Source: CAVTLG01 sp963735495
GTDB lineage: Bacteria; Chloroflexota; Ktedonobacteria; Ktedonobacterales; Ktedonobacteraceae
Assembly (NCBI GenBank): GCA_963735495.1
Contig: CAVTLG010000008.1
Span: 186,001-250,000 of the forward strand
Reading direction: 5' to 3'
DNA length: 64,000 nt
The notes under the pieces are model-generated. The model was not told where the DNA came from. It worked only from the letters and a program-made list of their open reading frames with translations, and did not search any database. This document shows positions 17,314 through 24,661 of the stretch, one piece after another (the first letter of the stretch is position 1; each line of letters begins with the position of its first letter). The translations under genes and the position numbers were made by a program.

Positions 17314-17919
17314 ATGACTGTCAACAAATCGGCGAATGCTCAGGGAAGATTAGCGGACGACGTTTCCTTGATGCAACTATATGATCAATTTCGGCGACCT
17401 ATCCATTCTTATACCTATCGCCTCCTGGGAAATTGGGAAGATGCGGATGATGTCACGCAGGAGGTTTTTGTACGTGCCTGTACATCATGGGATGGCCTCT
17501 ATGAGCGCGAAGCCCTGTCTGCCTGGCTGTATCGTATTGCGACAAATTTGTGTGTCGATTTATTAAGAAGACGGAAACGCATTTCCTGGTGGTCCCTTGC
17601 TCCTCATGCGCACCAGGATAGTAGCAACGAAGATCTCTTTAATGAAGATATGTTCCCTTTGTTGGCTGATAGTGGGGGTATTCCAGAGATTGCTGAACGG
17701 GAACTTATTCGCCATACGCTTGCTGAGATGCCAGTAGAATACGCTGCTGTACTTGTGTTAAGCGCAGCCCAGGGAGTGCCCTATCAGGAAATCGCACAGA
17801 TTATTGGCATCTCGCCGCATGCTGCTGCCACACGCATTTCACGTGCAAAGAAGATGTTTATACAGCAGTATCAGCGCTTGAGTAAGGATGGGACTGGCAC
17901 GCAGGAGCGAAAACTATGA
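17314..17919 (+). CDS. ECF sigma factor
   Basis: 201 residues from the chosen ATG (SD GAGGAAG). Sigma region 2: LYDQFRRPIHSYTYRLLG, ADDVTQEVFVRA and LYRIATNLCVDLLRRRKR. Region 4: EYAAVLVLSAAQGVPYQEIA, QIIGISPHAAATRISRAKK. It redirects RNA polymerase to a stress or envelope regulon. The next gene overlaps by 4 bp (ATGA at 17916-17919) and encodes its probable anti-sigma factor. The frame is open for 55 more codons upstream, but that extension has no typical sigma sequence. Confidence 0.92.
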   Translation: MTVNKSANAQGRLADDVSLMQLYDQFRRPIHSYTYRLLGNWEDADDVTQEVFVRACTSWDGLYEREALSAWLYRIATNLCVDLLRRRKRISWWSLAPHAHQDSSNEDLFNEDMFPLLADSGGIPEIAERELIRHTLAEMPVEYAAVLVLSAAQGVPYQEIAQIIGISPHAAATRISRAKKMFIQQYQRLSKDGTGTQERKL

Positions 17920-18878
17920 ACAATACTGGTCTTCCACCTCTACCGCCCATCGGTGCCGCGGGCCCCGACGTCTGTGCGGTTATCCGTCTCTATCTGGCTG
18001 TCGCGGATGATGTGTCTCCCGAACAGAGCCGTCTGCTTAACGCACATGTGCTTTATTGTGCAGATTGTACTCTGGAGCAACGCGTCCTGCAGCGTTCAGC
18101 CCAGTTTGTGGCAAGTATGGATGCCTCTGCCCCCTCAGCGCGTGTCGATCAAGCCGTGATGGCCGCGATAGCTGCGCGTCAGGGGAAAAAAGGTGCCAGT
18201 GTGCGCACTGCACCCTTCAGCGCAGCGCCCAGGCGACGACCTCGCCGTGCACCTGTACGCATAATTGCCTCGCTGGCTGCTGCCGCCGTTGTGCTGCTGG
18301 CGCTCTCGTTCTCGACGTATTTTTTCCTGGGGCAGACACAACAACAGAGCTTTGCCTTGCCAGCCAATCTTTCCTGGAATGCCTATGTGCTGTATCACAC
18401 GCAGAAGATGACAAGTCCCGAGGGAAACTATAAGGTCGTGAGTTATGACAATATGGCGGCGAATATTACCAACGTGACGACGACCATGAAGGGGCAAATG
18501 GATGTGGTGGTGGTGCAGACTCCGCAGCAAACGCTCGGTCTGGATATGATGCACCACGTGGCACAATGGGGCGTTAAGGATTGGACCGTCGACGATTCTC
18601 TGTTTGATGTGGCAACGTTGCGCCAGGACTTAAAAGATGGCCACGCTGTCTATCAAGGGAAAAGTCAATTTGACGGACAAGCAGTTTATCGTATCCGCTA
18701 TGCTAATGGCGATGTATTGTTGCTCGATATGAATTATATGCCTGTAAATGTTTTGCAAAATGGAAAAGAAGTCTATACTACGCTGAAATGGATACCAGCT
18801 TCACAAGTATCTAGTTCGCTATGGCAACAGCAGGTTCCTGCTGGTTTTACCATGGGAGAAATTCCTACGTCATTGTAA
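17916..18878 (+). CDS. Anti-sigma factor, zinc (ZAS) type, membrane-anchored
   Basis: 320 residues. The cytoplasmic N terminus contains H-x3-C-x2-C (HVLYCADC at about residues 45-52), the zinc anti-sigma motif. A single helix (ASLAAAAVVLLALSFSTYFF, about 110-130) follows. The extracytoplasmic C terminus (about 190 residues) looks like a MucB/LolA-type beta-rich sensor domain. It holds the coupled ECF sigma at the membrane until an envelope signal is sensed. A terminator follows directly. Confidence 0.88.
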   Translation: MNNTGLPPLPPIGAAGPDVCAVIRLYLAVADDVSPEQSRLLNAHVLYCADCTLEQRVLQRSAQFVASMDASAPSARVDQAVMAAIAARQGKKGASVRTAPFSAAPRRRPRRAPVRIIASLAAAAVVLLALSFSTYFFLGQTQQQSFALPANLSWNAYVLYHTQKMTSPEGNYKVVSYDNMAANITNVTTTMKGQMDVVVVQTPQQTLGLDMMHHVAQWGVKDWTVDDSLFDVATLRQDLKDGHAVYQGKSQFDGQAVYRIRYANGDVLLLDMNYMPVNVLQNGKEVYTTLKWIPASQVSSSLWQQQVPAGFTMGEIPTSL

Positions 18879-18899
18879 GTTATCGTATTGTTAAACATA

Positions 18900-18927
18900 C
18901 CTCCGGTCTCTGGTCGGAGGGTTTTTT
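18900..18927 (+). terminator. Terminator of the sigma/anti-sigma operon
   Basis: CCTCCG (18900-18905), loop, CGGAGG (18915-18920), then GTTTTTT (18921-18927). Starts 21 nt after the anti-sigma stop codon. Confidence 0.85.
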
Positions 18928-19210
18928 GTGTGCTGTTGCTACCTGCTTTTGACACATTGTTTCCTGTGATCCCACGTCCAGTCATCGCCAATGTGATCCA
19001 GAGAGAACGCGATGGCACTCAAGAAAAGTATAGTGCCAGTATGTTAATCCGACCTCTGTCCCGGCATCGCTCAGGCAGAGATGTGCTGGCTCTGCTTCGA
19101 TGAGGATTGGAAGACCAACATTCCTTCTGACAGGCAGGATACTGGCCGACCCTGCCTGTTAGAGAGCAAAAACGCCACGCATTGAGCAAGCGTGTATTAC
19201 CCCCACCTAC

Positions 19211-20014
19211 CTACGGCCAGGGTAGCAGGTAGCCAAAACCGTACTTCTGCAGCGCTGGAATGATCAAGGAGAGCGCGTACTCAATATGCCAGAGCGTTAA
19301 GCCAACCGTTACCACTGCCAGCACAATATGGAAAATGCGCCAGTAGCGAATCATATAGCGAAAAAAGGCTTCTCGCTTGAGGGCATACTGTACATCCCCT
19401 ATAGCTCCCATATATTGTTGGGCGGAGGCACGCGTGAGTACGCTATGCTGCAACGCAACCGACTGGAGATTATGCGAGATTGCCTCGATACGATCTTCAC
19501 CCTGAACCGTCAGCGTATTGCGCACGTTCTGCGCGATAACACGAGGCAGCATACGATCCAACACACGTCCGACCGCGCCACTGATCACCAGCGCGATCAT
19601 TCCATAGAGCGCATAGGTGCCGGTGCGCGGATTAAGATTGCCGAACGCGTGCAGAAACACCATCACCAGCGCGACCACACCAAAACAAACGTGCCAGTTT
19701 AAGGTGGCGTTGAGTTCTCCAACCGACCGTTTGCTCGCGCGCCGCCGCAGACTGAACGAGACGGCGGCCAGGAACATGAAGATGGTACTGGCAACGGCAA
19801 AGACCAGGCCAACGAAACTATCACCACTCATATCGTCGCTCACGTGAGTACCCCACACGAAAAATCCGATGCTGACGGCGAGTATGATCAGCGTCACCAG
19901 AAATGTGCGCTTTAACTGACTGCTCACACGGAAAGTGAACCAGGGATAACCTCTTTCCGCTTCTTCAGAATATTGCATAAACTCTCTCCTCTCATCACTG
20001 AAGTCAACAGGCAT
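19211..20014 (-). CDS. Di-heme-type membrane protein (ferric-reductase-like fold), paralogue 1
   Basis: 267 residues, about six helices. Two helices each carry His pairs 14 residues apart: one runs from WHVCFGVVAL to VFLH, the other from FHIVLAVVTV to LWH. Two H-x13-H helices are how NOX, ferric reductase and YedZ-type proteins hold two stacked b hemes. It shares YG-I-LV-SG-VGR-LD-RVIAQ with the protein at 53834-54727, so the two are paralogues. Downstream of two small membrane-protein genes that probably form one operon. Role inferred: membrane electron carrier; donor unknown. Confidence 0.75.
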   Translation of the reverse strand: MPVDFSDERREFMQYSEEAERGYPWFTFRVSSQLKRTFLVTLIILAVSIGFFVWGTHVSDDMSGDSFVGLVFAVASTIFMFLAAVSFSLRRRASKRSVGELNATLNWHVCFGVVALVMVFLHAFGNLNPRTGTYALYGMIALVISGAVGRVLDRMLPRVIAQNVRNTLTVQGEDRIEAISHNLQSVALQHSVLTRASAQQYMGAIGDVQYALKREAFFRYMIRYWRIFHIVLAVVTVGLTLWHIEYALSLIIPALQKYGFGYLLPWP

Positions 20015-20087
20015 ATCTCAAGCCATGACGTCATAGCGTCAGGACGTAGTCCTGTCCGACTCTCTACTTCTCTATTGAAAAGGCGAC

Positions 20088-20423
20088 TCAGTCGACATCG
20101 ACCACGAGCAACTCATGATCTGGCCCTTGAACATAGTAGACATCGGTATGTGCCTTCTCCTTCAAATGGCGCAGGAGATGTCTCTGGGATGCCCGGCAGC
20201 TAGTACCGCATACAAAAGCCAATTTCGCGCCAGTAGCGGTCTCAAATACAAAATTCTTGCCGGGTCCCACCTGGATAACTTTGCCGTCTACGTGCGCAAC
20301 ATTCGTACTGTGTACACCGATTGCGCTTGCACCGAGCCAGGCGGTGCCTGCTATCCCTGCAAATGCGAGACCTCCAATGAGCAGTAAGACACAGATGGTA
20401 GCACCTGTGCGTGTAAAAATCAT
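20088..20423 (-). CDS. Small membrane-anchored protein with CGTSC motif
   Basis: 111 residues. N-terminal helix ICVLLLIGGLAFAGIAGTAW (signal anchor or uncleaved signal), then about 80 residues outside, including FVCGTSC (a C-x3-C pair) and a mixed alpha/beta tail. SD AGGAG precedes ATG. Lies 73 bp upstream of the di-heme-type gene; a redox or metal role for the Cys pair beside a heme protein is plausible but only inferred. No family recognised. Confidence 0.7.
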   Translation of the reverse strand: MIFTRTGATICVLLLIGGLAFAGIAGTAWLGASAIGVHSTNVAHVDGKVIQVGPGKNFVFETATGAKLAFVCGTSCRASQRHLLRHLKEKAHTDVYYVQGPDHELLVVDVD

Positions 20424-20468
20424 TTGCGGTCATCTCCTAAATATTTGCTAGTAGTTCACAACACTATC

Positions 20469-20639
20469 TTAGCGACTGAAGAGAATCGTAGCAGAGACAA
20501 CTGTATCTGCCAGACAGATGGCGAGGGCGAGATAGGTATTAAAATGGAAAATTGTCTGGAGGTAGGCTGTACTCACAAGCACAACAAGCATAAAGATACT
20601 TGCGAGCATAACTCTCGCACGAACACTAAGTTGTCCCAC
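20469..20639 (-). CDS. 56-residue two-helix membrane protein
   Basis: GTG start at 20637-20639 with AAGGAG 7 nt upstream, TAA at 20469-20471. Two hydrophobic stretches (VMLASIFMLVVLVSTAYL and YLALAICLADTVVSATILF) joined by a short HFN turn. 45 bp upstream of the CGTSC protein gene on the same strand, so probably the first gene of that operon. Unknown function. Confidence 0.6.
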   Translation of the reverse strand: MGQLSVRARVMLASIFMLVVLVSTAYLQTIFHFNTYLALAICLADTVVSATILFSR

Positions 20640-20982
20640 GGGTATTCTCCTTATTGGATGGAGTATGAGAACGGCCTTGCGGGCCTTTCTCTCCTCGTCT
20701 CTTGCCAGCTTCTGACGTGTCCGCCTTTCAGTGCAATCAACAAGTTATGTAAAGCATAAAAGGGGGGCATGGGCGTGTCAAGAGAAAATAGGAGTAATGT
20801 GGCCTTTTGTGATGACCTTGTGACACCCAACTGGCATACGCGCTACCTATGGACAAAATTTGCTAACGCCTTATTCTTTCAGTGTGCATATTCCCTATTG
20901 CTTTTTCTGTAGATACTCTCTATACTGTAATAGTAATCATTCGGTTTATTGCACATATACGTTTAAAGGATTGAAATTAAAA
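20640..20982. other. Intergenic, nothing firm
   Basis: 343 bp between divergent genes; it should contain promoters for both sides. AT-rich towards 20900. No structured RNA or gene seen. Confidence 0.4.
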
Positions 20983-21246
20983 ATGAGTATTCCAATGCAT
21001 ACAAATGAATCGCGTATAGTTCAGTTGATTCCCACAACAGAGAACATTTCTGCACTTTTTGATGCAGCTGCGTTTGGATCACCAGGTATGCCCTTTAATG
21101 AGCGGAAACCGCTTATATTCTGGGCGCTAATGGATAACGGGCATGAGCAGTTTATTGAAGGCGTCATCGTTGATGCCACAAACAGGCTAAGCTTCGCCAG
21201 AAATAGCGAAGGTTTCATTGGCTATGCCTACCCTGACAGGATGTAA
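20983..21246 (+). CDS. Hypothetical protein, 87 residues
   Basis: No family recognised. Soluble, begins MSIPMHTNESRIVQLIPTTE and ends with an FIGYAYPDRM tail; one Trp and several Phe suggest a small compact domain. The ATG at 20983 is chosen over an upstream Cys/Tyr-rich frame extension that looks non-coding. A weak AAAGGA is 12 nt upstream. Convergent with argG. Confidence 0.55.
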   Translation: MSIPMHTNESRIVQLIPTTENISALFDAAAFGSPGMPFNERKPLIFWALMDNGHEQFIEGVIVDATNRLSFARNSEGFIGYAYPDRM

Positions 21247-21300
21247 CCAGATCCACTATCTTGTTAGATAGTTGCATGATTTCGCGAACATACGCATAAA

Positions 21301-21338
21301 ACAAAGAAGTCTGGCATCATCGTGCCAGGCTTCTTTGT
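21301..21338 (-). terminator. Terminator of argHG
   Basis: ACAAAGAAGTCTGGCA (21301-21316) pairs with TGCCAGGCTTCTTTGT (21323-21338), one G-U wobble, 6-nt loop. On the minus strand it is followed by a T-rich TTTTATG. Positioned just after argG. Confidence 0.7.
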
Positions 21339-21360
21339 GTCTGCGAAGAGGGGGTTGAAA

Positions 21361-22629
21361 TTATTCTTCGTGCTCCTGGGCAATCTGTACTTTTGTCTCG
21401 CTATTGTTAAGCAAGTTCCCCTCGATACCGAGGGATGGTAGGAGCTGCGCCTGCGCCTGCGTACTGAGGGGTAAGGCCCAGAGTTTGATGAAACCAAGCG
21501 CGGCATTATGATCGAACTGATCACCACTATCATACGTCGCCAGCCCAAGACTATACAGCGAATGCTCAGATTTGCGTCCCACGACCTTACAATGTCCGGC
21601 TGAAAGCTTGACACGGACCGTACCGCTGACGAAGCGCTGCGTGCTCTGGACAAACGCCGCCAGATCCTGGTGTAGAGCACTGTACCACTGCCCATTGTAG
21701 ATCAAGCGTGCGTATTCGGCGGCGATGGTCTCTTTAAAGCGGATCTGCTCACGGCTGAGCGTCAGACTTTCAATAGCGCTATGGGCAGCGTGCAGCACAG
21801 TTGCGGCAGGTGCTTCATAGACCTCGCGGGATTTGATGCCCACCAGGCGATCCTCGATGTGATCGATACGCCCGATACCATACTTGCCTGCTTCCCTATT
21901 CAACGTCTCAACCAATGTATAGCCCTCGATCTCTTCTCCATTGAGCGCGGTGGGAATACCATGCTGAAAGGTGATCTCCAGGTAGGTTGGCTCCAGGTGC
22001 GCTGCTTGCTCCGGGCTATCCGTCCAACCATAGACCTCTTCGGGCGGCTCGGCCCAGGGATCTTCCAGGACACCGCACTCAGCGCTGCGTCCCCACAGAT
22101 TCTGGTCAAATGAATAGGGGCTGGCGCTGGTGGCCGTGATGGGCAGATGATGCTCAGCCGCATAGGCGATTTCGTTGTCGCGCGTCATACTCCACTCGCG
22201 TACAGGAGCAATAATCTTCAGGTCTGGAGCAAGCGTGTTGATAGAGACATCGAAGCGCACCTGGTCATTGCCTTTGCCAGTGCAGCCGTGCGCCACGGCC
22301 ACCGCGCCTTCCTGGCGCGCAACCTCGACGAGCAGGCGCGCAATTAAGGGACGGGCTAATGCTGTTGCCAGGGGATATTGTCCTTCATAGATCGCGCCAG
22401 CCTGCAACGCAGGCCAGACAAAGTAGCGCACGAAATCAGCTTTGCCGTCGATGGTCAGAGCCTTGATCGCGCCAATTTTTCGGCCACGCTCAGCTATCGC
22501 TTCAAGATTGCGCTCACTCCCCACATCAATGGTGACGGCAATCACATCCAGGTCATATTTTTCTTTAATCCAGTGGATCGCCACGGACGTATCCAATCCG
22601 CCCGAATAGGCGAGTACAACGGTTGCCAT
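21361..22629 (-). CDS. argG: Argininosuccinate synthase
   Basis: 422 residues. Ligates citrulline and aspartate using ATP to argininosuccinate, the penultimate step of arginine synthesis. N-terminal P-loop-like VLAYSGGLDTSVAIHW, then GCTGKGNDQVRFD and the citrulline/aspartate site sequence around FDQNLWGRSAE. Separated from argH by 2 bp, second gene of the T-box controlled operon. Length is at the upper end for the family (about 400) through a C-terminal tail. Confidence 0.97.
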   Translation of the reverse strand: MATVVLAYSGGLDTSVAIHWIKEKYDLDVIAVTIDVGSERNLEAIAERGRKIGAIKALTIDGKADFVRYFVWPALQAGAIYEGQYPLATALARPLIARLLVEVARQEGAVAVAHGCTGKGNDQVRFDVSINTLAPDLKIIAPVREWSMTRDNEIAYAAEHHLPITATSASPYSFDQNLWGRSAECGVLEDPWAEPPEEVYGWTDSPEQAAHLEPTYLEITFQHGIPTALNGEEIEGYTLVETLNREAGKYGIGRIDHIEDRLVGIKSREVYEAPAATVLHAAHSAIESLTLSREQIRFKETIAAEYARLIYNGQWYSALHQDLAAFVQSTQRFVSGTVRVKLSAGHCKVVGRKSEHSLYSLGLATYDSGDQFDHNAALGFIKLWALPLSTQAQAQLLPSLGIEGNLLNNSETKVQIAQEHEE

Positions 22630-22631
22630 GG

Positions 22632-24059
22632 TTACTTCTCCTCAGTGTCATCGAGTGCAGCGAAAATGTGCACGTTTTGTGTGCCTACGAGCGTTTGTAT
22701 GGCGGTCCTAAAGCTAGCTGCGCGTTCCTGCCAATGCGTTTTGACCTGTGCCAGGCGTTGTTGATCCAGCTCCAATCCGAGATTGCCCGCACCGCCCAGA
22801 TGACTGCGCGCATGCAGACGTGCTAGCAGTTGCGCCTGGCTTTCAACGGGCAATGGCAGATGCTGGTCGAGTTGCGCCGTGACATCTTTACCAACGATAC
22901 GATAGGCGTCGCGAAAGGGCATATGCTCACTGCTGGCAAGCTCATAGGCGCGGTCGGCGGCGAAAAGCTCAAAGGTGCACGCTGCGACGGTGCGCTCGCT
23001 GTTCACCTTGATATTGCTAATTACCAGCGTACAGATATCCAGGCTCTCCCGTGCCAGATCCAATGCCTCCATAAAGGGCCGCTTCGTCTCCTGGTAGTCC
23101 ATGTTGTAGCCCGATGGCAGACCGCAGACGATACCTAGCATCTGTTGTTGCAGCGCCAGCATCGTCTGCGCGCGCGCGCGTACCAGTTCCATCACGTCCA
23201 GGTTGCGCTTTTGCGGCATAATGCTGCTGCCCGTACAGATCTCCTGCGGGACCTGGAAGAAGCCGTACTCGGTCGTGGTGAAGAGCAGGGTGTCCTGAGC
23301 TAGTTTGCTCAGATCGAGCATGATCTGTGCCAATGCCTGCACGATAGCCGCTTCGATCTTGCCGCGTGCGTTCTGCGCGTAGATGACGTTATTTTGTACT
23401 CGCGCAAAGCCGAGCAGATCGGCGCTGAGCTGGCGATCAATGGGGATCGGTACACCATAGCCCGCCGCAGAGCCGAGTGGCGACTGGTCGTTGACGGCGT
23501 AGGCCGCTGCGAGCAATTGCTCGTCATCTAGCAAGGACTCGGCGAAGCTGGCGGCCCACAGTCCAACCGATGAGAGCATACCACGCTGCATATGCGTATA
23601 GCCCGGCATAGGGATCTCGCTGCCTGCTGCCGCGAACTCTAATAATGTCGCACAGAGCGTTGTCAGCCTGTCGACGATAAGATGAAGCTGCTCTTTGCCA
23701 TACAGACGTAGATCTACCAGGACCTGGTCGTTGCGTGAGCGTGCCAGATGGATCTTTTTACCGGCATCACCAGCTTTGACGGCCAGATAGTTCTCGATGC
23801 TGGTATGCACATCCTCGTCGGAGGGCTTAATCGTAAAATCGTGCGTTGCTTCCAGGGCCAGGATCTCACGAAATGCTTGCTTGAGCGTTTGCAGCTCTGT
23901 CTCGCTCAAGGCGCCAATGTGCTGGAGCATAGTGGCGTGCGCGAGCGATCCCCAGACGTCGTGCCGGATCAGGCGCGTATCCAGGAAACTATTTTGCGCG
24001 GCCTCGTAGCGCTCTACGAGCGCGTTGACATTGTAGCCTTTCTGCCACAACTTCGTCAT
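22632..24059 (-). CDS. argH: Argininosuccinate lyase
   Basis: 475 residues. Splits argininosuccinate to arginine and fumarate. The superfamily signature GSSIMPQKRNLDVMEL contains the flexible catalytic-Ser loop, and GYTHMQRGMLSS carries the conserved His/Gln. The start MTKLWQKGYNV (ATG 24057-24059) is chosen because GGGAGGG lies 8 nt upstream; an ATG six codons earlier precedes that SD. First gene of argHG, transcribed behind the T-box leader. Confidence 0.97.
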   Translation of the reverse strand: MTKLWQKGYNVNALVERYEAAQNSFLDTRLIRHDVWGSLAHATMLQHIGALSETELQTLKQAFREILALEATHDFTIKPSDEDVHTSIENYLAVKAGDAGKKIHLARSRNDQVLVDLRLYGKEQLHLIVDRLTTLCATLLEFAAAGSEIPMPGYTHMQRGMLSSVGLWAASFAESLLDDEQLLAAAYAVNDQSPLGSAAGYGVPIPIDRQLSADLLGFARVQNNVIYAQNARGKIEAAIVQALAQIMLDLSKLAQDTLLFTTTEYGFFQVPQEICTGSSIMPQKRNLDVMELVRARAQTMLALQQQMLGIVCGLPSGYNMDYQETKRPFMEALDLARESLDICTLVISNIKVNSERTVAACTFELFAADRAYELASSEHMPFRDAYRIVGKDVTAQLDQHLPLPVESQAQLLARLHARSHLGGAGNLGLELDQQRLAQVKTHWQERAASFRTAIQTLVGTQNVHIFAALDDTEEK

Positions 24060-24186
24060 AGCTTTATCCCTCCCCATCGCATAGCATCGTACACAATTAT
24101 GGAGCAGCTATATGCGCATGTTATGGGTGTCGTCATACAAAGGATCTCCTTCAATAGCCATGGGTCGAGGAAGGTTGTGAGGCCAT

Positions 24187-24535
24187 AAAAAAAGCTCCCA
24201 TCCCTTCCTGTAAAACTTTGAAGGGACGAGAGTGCAGGAGATTGTCATCCTAATCACACCCGTGGTGCCACCCTAATTGCCTTGCAACAACCCTTGCCTG
24301 AAAGGAAAGAGAGATTGCAGGACCACTTTTCCGTGGTTCATGTTCTACGTGGGAACCGCCCACCTGCCCTACTTGCCTGCTCTCTATGCAGAGAGAAAAC
24401 TTTCTTCGGCCAGCCGCTCACGAACGCGTTCTGCGAGGACATTACCGTTCCGAACTTCCACTCTGCATCGGATCGCTGTTGGCTGTCGCTCTCATACTAC
24501 TTTCGCTCAGCGCGGGTTGTACAGACTTGCTGTTA
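24187..24535 (-). promoter_or_regulatory. T-box leader controlling argHG, Arg (CGC) specifier
   Basis: Reading the minus strand: a loop-E AGUA (24501-24498), later GAA, then CGC plus G (24428-24425) immediately before UUCGU, which pairs with GCGAA of the 5' strand. This places CGC (Arg codon) exactly where the specifier sits in known T-boxes such as glyQS. Distal GUGGAAG-type loop about 24460. T-box proper AATTAGGGTGGCACCACGG (24278-24260), antiterminator bulge, then terminator CTCTCGTCCCTT (24232-24221) / AAGGGATGGGAGC (24206-24194) with a U7 run (24193-24187). Uncharged tRNA-Arg would stabilise read-through. Confidence 0.9.
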
Positions 24536-24541
24536 TTTTTA

Positions 24542-24570
24542 AGCATACCAGCAGCATCCCGAAAAGTCAA
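24542..24570 (-). promoter_or_regulatory. Promoter of argHG
   Basis: Minus-strand TTGACT (24570-24565), 17-nt spacer, TATGCT (24547-24542). The start near 24535 gives a leader of about 475 nt that contains the whole T-box. Confidence 0.8.
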
Positions 24571-24661
24571 ATGCACGCCTGCACATATTTCTACTGCTTG
24601 ACGCGGGCTAATTGCACATACCCCGGCTTCTATAGGTCCTCCAGGGAAGGAAATCTCTTCT

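Noticed and set aside
20424..20759. 111-residue plus-strand frame
   Set aside because: Antisense to the 56-residue two-helix gene that has SD and start; poor composition.
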